A DNA stretch of 64,000 nucleotides, from NCBI RefSeq assembly GCF_002105155.1, contig NW_019029009.1, forward strand, positions 62,001 through 126,000, in the 5' to 3' direction. Numbering within the stretch: the first letter of the stretch is position 1; each line of letters opens with the position of its first letter. The stretch comes from Lobosporangium transversale. Its lineage: Eukaryota > Mortierellomycota > Mortierellomycetes > Mortierellales > Mortierellaceae. The notes below the pieces were generated by a model, which saw only the letters and a program-made list of their open reading frames with translations, was not told the DNA's origin and made no database searches. Shown piece after piece: positions 26,428 to 39,433 of the stretch. The position numbers and the translations under genes were made by a program.

Positions 26428-28296
26428 TATTTATGTGTATGAATGCGAAGCTGTTGTCTGTGTGATGTTTGTATGTGGCCCCTTCCTCGTTGTCTGAAAT
26501 GTGAATGTATTGAGGCGAGAGGAGTTCCTGAGCAAAGTATCCTGTGCAAGATAAAATATATATAAAAGAAAATTATATATCGTGAATATCTATTGCTGAA
26601 CAATAAAGAATGGAGTTAATGGAGAAGAAAAAGAGAGAAAAGAAAGATAAAAGAGTGTGTGTTTGAGCATGCAATACACTGACTGATTCCAATTTTCAAA
26701 GTCATGAAAAAAGCAGACGTTAGCCCACATACGCGTCTCTTTTTTCTTCGTGTCCCTCGTGTGTGTTGGGAAGCGTGTTCTCCGCGTTTTCTGAGGAGCA
26801 TAGTAACCGAACATAATTGGGTCGTAAAAGCTGCACCTTTTGAGCAAAAATTGTGTATGTAGATCTCAAATTAGTGGCGAGAGACGACCCAGTCAGCCCC
26901 ACTGCATTTAAACCCCTTTTACTTTCAGGCACGGAAGTTATCTATTCCATCCACCCATCTGTCCAAGCACTCAATCACTCCCTCGCTTCCCTTCCTTTCT
27001 TCTTTTCCCTGGATCCGTCTACTTCCTTGATCTCCGAACCTTTAGTAGGTTAAAAAGAAGCAAAGTCGACGACTAAAAGTAGTTCCATCACCAATCTATT
27101 CCTTCATAAAATATCTGAAAAGAACCTAGAAAACAACAATAAGGATTAAAGCCATGGGGTCGAGCTTCACTTCCTTGGCCTCTTGCTCAATCTCTTTATT
27201 TTTATTCCCTTCTACTATACTTACTCTCCTCCTTCTCTTCAATAGCTTCTACTTCTTTATATGCTCATGCAGCACTTCTTGACCAATGTGCTGTCTCTCT
27301 AACAGTACTTTTCGTGGATTCTCGAGTCAGTGCCTGTATTCCTTTTGCACCAATTACACAGCTCATAAATGGTACCGGGGCATACATCAACTACTTTCTG
27401 TGCCATGTCCTTCTGTAATGCTGCGACTGTTGCATTGATGGAAAACACTCTGAATCAGAACTGTGCTGCTACCTCTGAAGAAGTTGGAAAGAACCGGTGA
27501 CTTTATGCACCCTTCAAACAAGGGATGCGTAAGCGAGTTCAGGATCATGATCCCCTCAATTCAACGAATGTTACCTTCTATATCACTCTCTTGACTGAGG
27601 CCATCGACCGATATTCAGTTACCCGTTCCCTTTATGCAAGCGTGCAGAAGGAATGTGGCGAAGGCTTTGTTGATAGTGTCTTGCCACCACCGCCTGCTCA
27701 AGCAATGACATCAAATCATGCAATACCTTCTTTGGCTTCTTTCTTACTCTCATGGTGAAGTCCAACAACATCAATTTATATCCATCGTGGCCGTGAACTA
27801 CTGGATTGTAGTGTTCACATCTATAGCAACACGCATACTTTTATCCTTATAAAATGGGGGGGTTTTTTTTTTCATAAATATTCCTGTATATCGGTCTGCA
27901 ATATCTTGGTCTGAACAAATGGTGTTGGAAATCAATCTCTTCTCCTCTCATGCATTAAACAATTACGAGATAAAGAAGAAAAAATTAACAATAGCCCAAC
28001 GCGTCGTATCAGGAAAAAAAAAAAAAAAAAAGTCTTTTTGCATATTCAGCCCATACTTAGTAGTTTGGTTGATGCAGTGCATAAAGAGGAAAGAATACAC
28101 AGAAAAGCTTCAGCTTTTATTATTATTACTTTTTTATTCTATATAAGATGCAATTTGATTCATCAATAAGAAGCATGTTATAATAAGCTATGGAACAGGA
28201 AAAAAAAGGAACTAAATGCAATGCATATGCGTGAATGTTTACATTATTAGCTTGTGTTCGAAATAGTTGATACATTTACATAGATTGAAAAGAAGC

Positions 28297-28332
<36 letters not shown>

Positions 28333-28344
28333 TTGTACAATCCT
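26428..28344. other. Spacer with a broken secreted-protein gene
   Basis: 1.9 kb holding the proteasome promoter (about 26428-26850), a damaged reading region at 27154-27758 (listed separately), and an AT-rich tail up to the 3' end of the RhoGEF. A T tract occupies 28299-28329. No other gene recognised. Confidence 0.5.
27154..27758 (+). pseudogene. Broken gene for a small secreted protein
   Basis: The + strand reads like a fungal secreted, Cys-containing protein, but in three frames. Frame one: ATG at 27154 and a strongly hydrophobic leader (SISLFLFPSTILTLLLLF). Frame two: STSLYAHAALLDQCAVSLTV then PITQLINGTGAYINYFLC, ending at TAA 27416-27418. Frame three: CNAATVALMENTLNQNCAA, a TGA at 27498-27500, then LYAPFKQG, STNVTFYITLLTEAIDRYSV and ECGEGFVDSVLPPPPAQAM. 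N-glycosylation-type NGT and NVT sites and the cysteines suggest an extracellular protein. Frame changes near 27230-27245 and 27411 and the stop look like indels and a point change. An intron might explain the first change but not the others. Family unknown to me. Confidence 0.55.
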
Positions 28345-30977
28345 TCATGACTTTCCAAGTCGTGCTTTGGCTGGGATAAAAGAACTTGAGAAATCCAGAC
28401 TGACATTTTTGTCCATCTCTTTCTTGGCTGTAGACCCTCCATTTTTCATTTCTTGTTTCAAACGAGCCTGCCGCCTAGCCTCCACTGCCGCTGCCAATGC
28501 TGCCTTAGCCTTCGCCTGCTTGGGCGTTAATTCTTCCTGAGGGATGGCTGCTAACATGGCTCCCAAAGATTGGCCATTCGTACTAGTCGCTGTAGTGCTG
28601 CTTGCCCCCGATGAAACAGTCGAGGACGACTGGTTGTTAGCCATGGCCTTGTTCAGCGCTAAAGGGCTTGGTTTGTAATTATCCTCGTTGGTCGATACTG
28701 TGACATCCTTGCCAAATGAACACCCATAAAAGTCGGCCTGTGGGTTCGGCTTCCTTGGTTTGGATGCACCTGTTGATGCAGTTTCATTTGATGATTTCGA
28801 CGTGATAGATCTTGAATCCATAAAAGTATTTCCGTTGCTGCTGTTGCCTACACTTTTGGTCGATCCCGATGTCACGCCAGGGTAATAGCCCAACGACAGT
28901 GATGAGTCAGAAGCAATTGAGTTGGCGTACTTGCGCAGAGGAAGGAGATCACCTACAGCCATGGAGGGATTATCTATGTTCTTGTTAATAATCTCGACGA
29001 CCCTGCGCATCGTTTCCATCCAATAGTCACGCTCATCTCGGCTCCTGCAACGCATCATTTGTTTGCGTCCTGCATTAGCGATCTGAATACAATTGGGCAG
29101 CTGAGGAAGGGTGACATTATCTTCAGGATTATTGATTTGTGTCTTTGCTAGGTCAAACATGCCCTTGAATGTATAAATATTCTTTTTGGGATCAAAACGC
29201 GCATACAATAGAACATCGTTCATCAAGTAATACGTCCTAGGCTCAAGTGCTAACGACGAGTCAACTTTATGCAGATCTGCTCTCAGAATGAGTCGTCGAG
29301 CTGGAATCATGATAGGCTCTGGTAAATTTACCATGGTCGATTGAATGTCCCATAATGCCAATTGATCCTGAGCCATATATTGCTCATTCTGGAGCTCATT
29401 TGCCACAACGTTGATCATATCAGATGCCCGGATTAAATTCAAATAGTCCGGATGGCATGCCGAGGTTGCCTGGCAGAGTGCGTTAATCATATCTCTGAAT
29501 GTTGAAAGACGTCGCAATGGGGTCGCGAGCATTAGATGAAGACTAGCTGTGCCTGATGGGTTATCAGAGACACATTGCTAATAAATAACACAAAAAGGAT
29601 CAGAACAAAGGTTTGGTCAATTCGATTATCCAAAAATGTCCGAGTTTACGCTCACACACTTTGACTTGCCAGGACTCACCTCCATAAATTTTTTATACTG
29701 TGCTCCCCGTGAGATGCGATCAAGGACTGTCAAGGCATGATGAAAATTCAGGAAATACATGCTATAAATCTTAAATTTCGGGATCTATGCGCATATGGGT
29801 GATAAAGTTAAACACAAATGCAGAGAGTACTCTTTGTTTTTTACATATACGTTACTCATTTTTCAGAAAATGCCTTGGCAATACAGGAAATAAACCTACC
29901 ACGCTGATCAATAAATCACCTATGATCTGAGTTGGCCCCCAGATTCTGGATCGTTCCTCCAGTAAGGAGCGAATCTCTTCATGAAACTCAATCAGGCTGC
30001 CTAAATTGCCAAACATGGTGTCGATTTCCTGCTTCGTCGCCACAATCTTGCTTAAGGACGAAGATAACAAGCCTCCTGACTTCTTATTGTCCTCAATCTG
30101 CTGTAAATTTCGTAGCAGAGGTTTGCGATAACAAGATTGAATCTCTTGCAGCGATCGTAGATAGTCTTCTTCAGAATCATACAAGTGACGCACAAGCGAT
30201 TCACGCCGCAGATGTGTCCGCTCCGCCTCAATGAGTTGCGATTCGTTGAATAGCTCTTTTTATATATATATTATTAATGAAGAAAGTAATAAAAAAACAC
30301 TTAGCCCAAAATGTTCATTTGTCTTTTGCGATCCAGAAAAAAAATATATAAATAAAAACTTTTTAATATTGACTTACCTCCACCTTCAAATGTTAAATCA
30401 TCTTCTCCAAAGTAATCCAGCAGATCTTCCACAATTGCCAACGAATCAGACATATCAAACGTACCCATTCCAAACCCTTCGTTAGTTGTCATCTTGGCAC
30501 TTGTATTTGGACTCTGCTTACGTTCTTCTCGGGTTAGCTTGTCTTGTAGGATCTGTTGTTGCATACGTCTTCGATCCTCCATCTCTTCGAGTTCCTCTCC
30601 CGTCATCCCATGCCGTGTTTGCTGTTGTTGCTGGGATCCATTTAGTTGGGTGTCCAAGGATTGATATTGAAAACTATCTTGCCTAACAGGAGGCTGCGGA
30701 GCAAAAGCAGCGGAGGCATGGTAATGATGAGATGGGTTCAATTGGAGATGGGCCAGGCCGGTTGTAAGTGTGATATCATGGGATTGCTGCATTGCGGAGT
30801 CGATCGGGGAGAGATGTGCGGCCGAAAGCCCCTGCCGTTGAGTCGGGGTTGAGGAATGATATTGGGGTGATCGACTCAATGGTAGTGAGGAATGTTTCAG
30901 ATTCCCGGTCGCTGAAGGAGTAGGGAGCTGTTGCGCAGGGATATTAGACAACGTCGTTTTGGAAATATCAATATTGC
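28345..30977 (-). CDS. RhoGEF with DH and PH domains, 5' end unresolved
   Basis: Guanine-nucleotide exchange factor for Rho-type GTPases, expected at cortex or polarity sites. Exons: 30378-about 30977, 29900-30255, 29680-29784, 28345-29577 (stop); phases agree. The N-terminal part is Gln/Ser/Pro-rich with QQQQQ and a helical EELEEMEDRRRMQQQI. The DH domain begins VRHLYDSEEDYLRSLQEIQ and runs through FKIYSMYFLNFHHAL and MLATPLRRLSTFRDMI. The PH domain follows (RTYYLMNDVLLYARFD...DERDYWMETMRRV). The tail is Ser/Thr-rich with an Ala/Arg-rich helix (AKAKAALAAAVEARRQARL). The first exon frame is open up to 31065 but has no ATG before 30792, so either Met at 30792 starts the protein or an upstream exon is spliced in near 30977. 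Confidence 0.85.
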
Positions 30978-31949
30978 CTTTAATAAGGGTGAGATATGTA
31001 TGAGGAAATAGAGTGTTTGGCAGAAAAGCGATCGAAAATCGAAGAGAAAGAGTCTCAGCTCGCGATCAAGGTCGAATTGTGCTTTGTAAGTAGTTTTCTT
31101 TTTACTTGATGGGTTATTTAGAACCGCTGGTTAAACAATTATGAAAGTCGAAATAATGAAGCTGAACGCTCAGTTGGTTGGTTATCTACACAATAGTCGT
31201 TTCCTTCCAGGGTCGAAGATATTCCAAAAAAGTTGGGACAATTAACTAATATCCGCAAATATTACAATGGGATTGGAGAGGATGTGTTATGAAATAAATA
31301 AGTCAAGTTGCGAGCTGATAGGATAAGAGAGGAAATATTCAACTATTGAAGATTGAGAGAGGAGAATAGTATATATAAAGGTGCAAGATACAAATCCAAG
31401 AGGAGGAGAGAGTAAGAGAGAAAGGGAAGAAGGGGAAGAAGGGGAAAAAGAAAAGAGAAAGTAAGAGAGAGAAAAGGGAAGATAAAGTGGCAGCGCCTTT
31501 AAAGCAAAAAAAAAAATAAAATAAAAAAAAAATAAAAAAAAATTAAATTAAGTGAATGAATCAACATTCCATTAATTGAACTACCTGTATTCGACTGTTT
31601 ACGGATTGACTAGACAACAAATCGGAAAGACAAAGACTGCATTAATTTTTTTACGGTTCTACAAGGTGAAATCATTCCCCTCCTTGCGTGTCCTTCTGCC
31701 CTTCTTGCTCCACTCTTTTAGTACCTTTTTGCACCCAGACCCTTCATATCATGTCTTTTTTCAGTCGTCGGAGGAAAAAAAAAGGGGGGGATAAGTGCAA
31801 AGGAATAACTAGGAAGCAAAGCTTTGACCCGGTTGTGCCTAATAAACACTAGGCAAAGGAAAAAGAGGTTGACAAGTAGCGGGCACGAATGGGAGGAGTG
31901 ATTAAGGCAATCTTTTTTTTTTTTTTGCCTTGCCTGTACTTACACTTTG

Positions 31950-31985
<36 letters not shown>

Positions 31986-33836
31986 GTGTATTTGTTACCT
32001 CTTTTTGCCTGCCGCCCAGTCTACTCTGTCTGTTCTCTGATACGACGCAAAAAGCGGGGTAAAATGTTCGGGGTGAGTAAACTGCCCAACCTTTTCGAAC
32101 TTTGTTGATGAGCACTTTGAAAGAAAAAGAGATAAACTCTTTCTTTTTGATACCAGCAGCTTATGAAAGGCTTTATTAATTTTTCTTTTCCTTCCTATCC
32201 TTCGAGTGCTGCTCCTTTCTTCTCTTAAGCTTGAAAAGCCATAGAAGGCTTCTTTTTGAGCGGCGAAAGGGGGAGGGTTTAAAGACATAATAAATGCAAT
32301 AGGTTACATTACAATTAAAAGTCGTTGAACTATTTCGCATCTAGAACATCTCACCAAAGGTATATAAAGCTCTAGTCAAAGGATAAGGAAAACGAGACGG
32401 CCGAATCAACAGTAAATAGGGGTAGCCCAGACCTGACGAGAAAAAGGACAGATCATTGGAGTTCCGGGTGGCAATGTTCAGTGAATGAGACAAGGCTTTC
32501 CAATCGCCTTTTTTTCAACGTCATTCGAGATCAACGTTGTAAAAAGGGCCAAAGCAAAAAAGTGGGATTGAAGACAACGGCATTATCAACTGTAATGCAA
32601 CAAATGTTCCAGTAACATGGAAGAGCCGCTCTGATCTAGGCTAGTCGTAAACAGTTTACATCGGAGAAGTGCCTTTTGTTATTTATTTCATTATACAAAA
32701 GAGAGATATGTGTTCTATCTCCCATACACCAAATAATGCACAATAATTCCATAAAGATGCTTGATTCTTAAGAGGCAACAAAGAGCTTGTCTGTGTTTAC
32801 TCAATTGAATAGTACATAATATATTTATACTATAAGGCATACAGCCGCACCAATGATGCCAAGTGAATGTAATGAGCGCCTTGGGTTTGTATACCCCCAA
32901 GCAAGTACAAATACAGAACACAAAGGATAAAAGAGTTAGTAAATATATGTATAATATCAAAATGGCACACAGCGCTTCACAATGAGCATGCTATCGCATG
33001 GAAGCGCGCATTCTTTCATTTATCTTTGTTTATTTTAAAAAAATTGTTTAGTCGAGCAAAAAAAAAAAAAAAAAAAAAGAAAAAGAACGGAGACAAAACG
33101 AAAGGAACCACAATGAATAGGTATTGGGACTGAAATTGTTGAATTGAGTATTTGCCTTTCTTACCGGCCCAAAAGAGCTTTTGAAAGGTTCGGGTTCAAC
33201 ATCTCAAAACAATAAATGTTTCTATTTTACTCACACTTTGTTGTTTGAGCACAAAAACAATATTCATTTTATGGCGCATGTGTAAAAAAAAAACCCCCCA
33301 TCTTTTATTACATTGACCATGACCTGTGCTCGTTTTTTTCAAGTCCAGGAAAGTCGGTTTAGCGCCCAATACGCGATGACCCTTTTACACTAACTGTAAC
33401 CTTTTATTTAAAAAAAAAATCGCCAAGCTCTCGACCAGAAGCATTGACGTGAACCTGCATATTCAAACTGTATTTGTCTGCTAACTAGCTCTACTTAATT
33501 CACTGTATTAAAAGTCATGAGAAAAAGTCAGGTAAGCGCCATAGGACGAAATAACGAGATGAAATACATAAATGGTCAAGTCAATTTGAATCTGTACGAC
33601 ATTCAACGGCGGAGTAAGATCGCTTAAATGATGGCGCACGGATATTGCCATTAACAAACTTTATAGATGAAGGCCAACTAACTCATCATTGCCTCATTAA
33701 AGAGGGAAAGCGATATCCGCATGAGACCAAGAAAAAAAACTAACATGTACAATAACTGCTATATTGGATTTACTACAACTGTCGCAAAACCTTCTTTGCT
33801 CACTCTAGAGGAAGACGTCCACAGTCTGTATATTCG
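30978..33836. other. 2.9 kb spacer upstream of the RhoGEF
   Basis: A long purine-rich block on the + strand (about 31399-31490), pyrimidine-rich on the RhoGEF strand, looks like its promoter or leader. T/A tracts occur at 31912-31926 and 31950-31983. The + strand at 31751-31849 opens with ATG and a basic peptide (MSFFSRRRKKKGG...) and stops after 32 codons. On the minus strand an ATG at 32288 opens a 97-codon frame of unknown value. Between 32300 and 33836 I see nothing coding. Confidence 0.45.
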
Positions 33837-36800
33837 TCAAATCTGATTCATCTCTCGCTCTACCTGCTTGTATATTTTAGTCGTCTGCTCCGATGTCTTT
33901 ACAGGCTTAGACTTAGCACCACCACTTGCCCGTCCCACTGCCGTTTCTGGCTCTGCAAAACCCGAGATTGAGCATGAGGACAAAGGCGGAGTATTCAACG
34001 AAGAATATGCAGGCTCAATTTCAATTTGTCGATGAGGCTGGTATGGAGGCTGCTGTTGCTTCGCATTCGAATTCCGACGAGCAAGCAAGCTTCCGATCGC
34101 AGAGGCAATCAAAGGGAAGAAAGTGCGTTCACAGACCATTGCAATACCTAGGTTGACGGCGGCCATAAACACGATAAAGTATCGAAAGCTCAAGGGGATG
34201 TCGACCAGTTGCAAAATGCTCGACAGCCATTGTGGAGGAAGAAGAACTATCATTTGTGAAAGGACAGTCAGTCCAACCAAGATAACAAGAAATGGACCTA
34301 AAGAAAGTATGAAAAACAGGATTTGAGTATTATTGTGATATTTCACATTTATATCTAGATCGAATGCATAATGATCAAGCAGCATACGATTAGAGTTCAT
34401 AGGCTTGCGATATGGGGGGCCCACACTGAATACAACCGCGATAAGTAGATATTGAAAGATCGACAGGAAAAACAGACTGGTATTCTCAAAGCCTTCGATG
34501 TTCTTCGCTCCACGCTCATATTTAGGCGGCTTGTACCAGGGCTGCTGACGAACAATACAAAAAAGCATCGTTTGAAAGAGTCCTTGAATGAGAATCTGTC
34601 CAATTAGAGATGTCAAGACCTTCTTTGACACCAAGTTGGCAGTGGGCCGCTTTGGACTCAACATCGGGAAGGCTTCCGTGCGACCCATAAACACAGCGAC
34701 GGGAAGGATGAGCGCTAAATCGATATAAAGGAACTGGAAGTCACCCAAGTTGGAAGCAAACGCATATAGAAAGCTGACGGTCGTGAATTGAATAATACTA
34801 TAAAGTGCCATAAATTTGAAGCAGCTAAAGCTTGTCACCAAAGCAGCACGACCCTCTCTAAAAAAAAAAAAAAAAGGTTAACTAAAGTTGTTTTTTTTTT
34901 TTTTTTTATAATATCGAATAAAAGTAAGTTCATTTAGGGAAAAGCAATCACTTACTGGATTACTTTCACAACACATTCAATATCGTTCGATCGACTCGTG
35001 AATGGCGCTGCAACCGATGCTTCAGCCTCACTCAGACTGATACCAACATCCGCCGCCTTGAGAGCCCCGCAATCATTTGCTCCATCGCCACAGAACCCCA
35101 CACAGTAACCAATTGCTTGAAGGCATTCGACAAGCTCGTGTTTCTCATCCGGAGACATACGCGCGAATATCTGACCTTTAACAAGCATCCTGTTTAAGGT
35201 CATGGTTGAAGCATAGTCAACCATCCAACGGAAACACTCACCAGTCACTGCTAAGACGTAGTCATCCATCATTTCAGGATACACTGGGTATTCATACCCA
35301 ACAACAGCTTCATCTACGTTACTAAAGGCCGGCTGCACAAGTTGTGCGATAGGGACACAGCGTAATAAGAATTGTTAAAGATTCAATACAAAAATGCTGC
35401 GATTCCAGTATATAACCATGTCTTTGTAGCTCAACATACTTTGAGTGTTAATGAATCTAGTGTTTTGCGACTGTCATCGATGTTCTCCCATATAACCTTG
35501 GGGTTCTCTGCAGTCGGCTCCCCAGACATGAATCTTGGCGCATAAACCTGCTTTGTCCTACTAATTAGGCCACATTCTCTCGAGACACTGATAGCAGTTA
35601 AAACATTGTCTCCAGTGCACATTACTTGTCGGATGCACGCGTTGGTTAGAGTGGTGATCACTGATGCTGTAGTCGGCTTGAGCTTGTTCTCAAAAACAAT
35701 GAAGCCAAGGAACGTCAATTCACTTTCCATCTGCTCTCGCTTAACACGTTGGGCGCGAATGAAGTTTAATGTTGGCATAGATTTAGTAGCGCATGCGATA
35801 ACACGATAGCCATGATGGGTGTAATAGGATAGTCGCTCCGCATAGTCAAATGGCAGCGTATCTTTCAAGCATATATCAATCATCGCCTCTGGAGCGCCCT
35901 TGACATATATATCCATGCCCGGGCTATGCAACTTCTTTACGATAACACTCATGCGGCGAAGAGAAGAGACGAATTCAAAACAACGAATGATACCCAACTC
36001 CAGAAAAGTTTCCTAGTCAACATATTAGTGCATATTCAGTGTCAGAGGATTGGCGCTTATTTTGATTGGTAATAGTTAAAGAAAGATAGCGGCGTTGTAT
36101 AGTCTTACGGTTTCGTTCATCTCAGTTGGGCGATGGGAAAGGACTTCGTTGAGATCAAACTGCTTTGCTCCTGGAGGCCGAACGACTGTAGACACAATTC
36201 CGCTCGAACTTTTTCCTGGACGCTGACCCGTTTCTGAAACACTCGACGTCCTTGTGCCGAGGCCACCTTCTTCTAGAACCCATCGAGTGAAATCAAACAT
36301 CTTGAGATCTAAAGGATCGCCAATAAGCTCACCTCCCACCGATTTGACAGAGTGACATGTAGCCATTGCATGTAGGAAGGAGGTAGGCCAATCCTGCATG
36401 GAGTCTGACGCGCTCCTCAACTCTTCGACCTGTACAAACATGGCTCCAAACATATTGGTCTCAATATCGACACACTGAACACCGAGCACATCCAAGCCAT
36501 CCTCTGTCAGGGTTCCAGTTTTGTCGAAACACATGCAGTTGATTTTGCCGCCAATATTCACCCTCGTAGGGCTGATACAAAAAATATTGGATTTTCTTAA
36601 ACGCGCAATGGCAAAGCTTGTGCCGATGGACATTGTTGCGGGGAGAGCAGGTGGCACAACAATCGTAATTAAATCCAATGCCTTGATGATCATGAGTTTA
36701 ATTGGTACACCCATCCTGATGAAATTGACTGTCGAGACCATAAAACCACAAACAGCAATACAAGCAAGAATACCAATGAAACGAAAAGAATCGCGATAGA

Positions 36801-38990
36801 ACTGGAAGTCGTTGGGTTTAGGGAACAACATGGACCGAATTAGTGTACCCTTTGTTGTATTGAACCCTGTCCGTACCACCATAGCTAAACCCCGTGCTGG
36901 TTGACTCATCCCATGCTCTGCGTCTTCAGGGCGGAGGACCTTGGCTGGTGCTACAGTTCCAGGCCGTGCACGTACGATTTTTGTCCCTGAGAATAGAAAG
37001 TAGCGAGCAAGGTCCGAAGGAATGTTCGCCATTGATAAATCCAAAAGCTGTAGTGCTTGCTCTGTGATTGGGATCTTAGATACTGGTACTGATTCCCCAG
37101 TCAACATGCTCTCATTTACGATACAATCGCCTGTAAGGAGAACAGCATCACAGGGGAAGACTGTAAGGTCTGAATCCGTAGTCTCAAAAACGTCTCCTGG
37201 CACTAATTCATCTGATCCAATATACCGCCCTAATAGTTTCCGAAAGAAGAGATGAAAGGGCGTTCGATCAAAACGGGCATAAGCTGAAAAGTAACGACAG
37301 TGATCTTGTCAAATCTTATATCTTTTTTTCTAATCATGATAGCTTATCGTACAAATGCCTGTTCGAAACACCTTGACATTGCAGGTAAACTTGGACATAT
37401 TGCGCATCCTTCTCATTGTCTTCTTGGTCTCGATCAACTCTGTAACGACTGATACGGTTGATATGACGAGAATACATCCCGCATAGTAAATGTAATCATC
37501 TATGAACCAAAGTATCATAGAAAACACTTGAAAGATGTAGAATGGGTGAAGCACTTCTTGAACTAATAACTGCCCAACCGTTTTTTCTTGAACGTCAATG
37601 AGATTAGGCCCAAACACCAATAATCTATCCTGATGTATCTCTCTTTCAAGTCCGCGCCCACATCTAGCAATACTCTTCCACTCTGAATCCTTCCAGTGCG
37701 AGTTTTGCATGAACACATGTGCCTGCGGATTGTAAATAAATCGAATGTACTGGTAGTCAAAGTATCGCATATCGTGCAATACTGCGGATGACTGCATGAA
37801 AATCAAGGATATGATAGGCAAGTTAGTAAACTTAAATATTGCGCCGCAGTAATTCCATGAACAGGCAGGCTTTTTTTCTTACCTCTGTGTCATTATTGAG
37901 CTCCTCGTTATCGAACGGTTTCTCCATTTGTTCCGGACTGAAGACAGAGCTCATGAGTCCACCATAGTATTTGGTATATACACGCTCTATAACCATTTGG
38001 CCCCACTCGTTCTAAGAAATCATATAGGATGATAGACAATGATGAGATTGATAGGTCGAAGGGTCATCTGCTCTGATTAATGGCCATCATGAACTCTTTT
38101 TTTTTATGCTTGCAGATAAACATGTGTTGAATAATTGATAGGGTCTCGGATATTTTTGTCAAATAAAATGATCCGCATCTAACCTACTTCAATCACCACA
38201 ATCTCTGCAAGGCTCATGGCACATTTCTCTGTCACAAAAGAGATATAGTACTGAGGCATCCATCGTCCAAGTAGAAAAATGACTCCACCACTCAGAACAC
38301 AGATGATATAGTACAAGTAGATCCGAACTTGAAGAAATCTGTATCCTGTAAACATCAGTTCCACGTCTTCTTCTTCCAGATGAAGGCACTGTACACATCG
38401 ATCATATACAGAATCTATTCATATACAACAAGATAGGAAGGTTAGTGGCAGATTGTTTTGTTCTAATTGTTCTGCTATGATAGTTCGTGTTCTCCCTCGC
38501 ATGGGAGATAAATATCAGGTTGTCTCTACTGTGTTTTATACATGTGGAGAGGCTCTACATTTTTGTATGGAGGGATATCCTTGTCACAGAGCACTACAGA
38601 AAAAAATTTCTTACCCTCTAGCACAGGCTTTCTGTTTCCTACTTTTGATCGTGAGGACTTGATCAGCACAGGTTGAGTTTCGCTTGCCTCATTCTCATCG
38701 TCATCGTCATCGTCATCGTCATATTCATCTTCATCAATCTCATGGACCTCAAGTGCAAGAGGTGATGCATTCCCGCACGAGTGACGAGAGTTGGTCAGAG
38801 TGTTGCTGCTGTTGTGTAAAGACCCATCATGCGAGTTCAGCTGCCGTAATTGGCGTGATTGATGATTGCCCTGGTTTGTGCGTGGAACTGAGGATAGTGC
38901 TCCTTGTGTCCCTTCCACCTGGCTTATAGATTCAGCATTGCTGTAGAGCAAGCGGTTTGAGAGTGGATCATGAGATAAGCTGCTGACCAT
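33837..38990 (-). CDS. P5B-type transport ATPase (Ypk9 / ATP13A2-like)
   Basis: P-type ATPase of the P5B group; relatives (yeast Ypk9, human ATP13A2/3) sit in vacuole or late-endosome membranes and export polyamines to the cytosol. Eight exons: 38615-38990, 38188-38414, 37883-38011, 37353-37791, 36109-37229, 35440-36012, 34956-35332, 33837-34857, giving 1420 residues with matching phases. The N-terminus is cytosolic with a poly-Asp run. Key motifs: LVPGD, actuator [10 protein letters not shown], membrane PPALPATMS (P5B type), phosphorylation site [17 protein letters not shown], and hinge [20 protein letters not shown]. About six C-terminal membrane segments follow. The first exon start ([10 protein letters not shown]) is the first ATG in frame. 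Substrate is inferred only from the family. It is divergent from the RRM gene. Confidence 0.95.
38695..38722. repeat. TCATCG hexamer run coding poly-Asp
   Basis: About five tandem units in the first exon of the P5B ATPase, read on the minus strand as a run of eight Asp. Confidence 0.8.
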
Positions 38991-39433
38991 TAAACAACGG
39001 AGTAGATCCTGTAGCCTGAGAAATAAAAGTGAAATGCGCTGTCTATCCAGAGGTGCGGTAAAAGGCCAACGATAAAAGGAAAGGATAGCACCAGATGCCA
39101 ATTGACAACAGTATATCTAACAGATGGTGATAGATAAGCAGGAGGAAAAGAAAAAAAGAAAGAAAAATGGTTGTGGAATGTGGGGGCAGTATATCCGGTG
39201 CTGTGTTGTGCTCAACAATGTTGATGTTTGTCACGCAGCCCTTGTTGAAAGACATAGTCCTATTGGTTCCAAACGAATACTTCCCCCCTAGTTTTTGGGA
39301 TATCACGTGATACGCTGCATCCGACTATTTTCACAGGTTTTTTCCTTTTTTCCACACATCTTTTCTCCTTTGCACACATCAATCACATCACGCACCTCAT
39401 CCTCTTTTTGATTACAATTCCAGTTCATTGATA
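38991..39433. other. Divergent promoter, P5B ATPase / RRM gene
   Basis: 443 bases between the two start codons. The right part is C/T-rich (about 39336-39415), as expected just before a fungal start codon. No specific site identified. Confidence 0.4.

Noticed and set aside
31995-32288. Minus-strand ATG frame of 97 codons upstream of the RhoGEF
   Set aside because: Could be a distant first exon, but no phase-matched link to the exon at 30977 could be shown.
36521-36799. Plus-strand frame inside the P5B ATPase
   Set aside because: Antisense shadow of the conserved ATPase exon.
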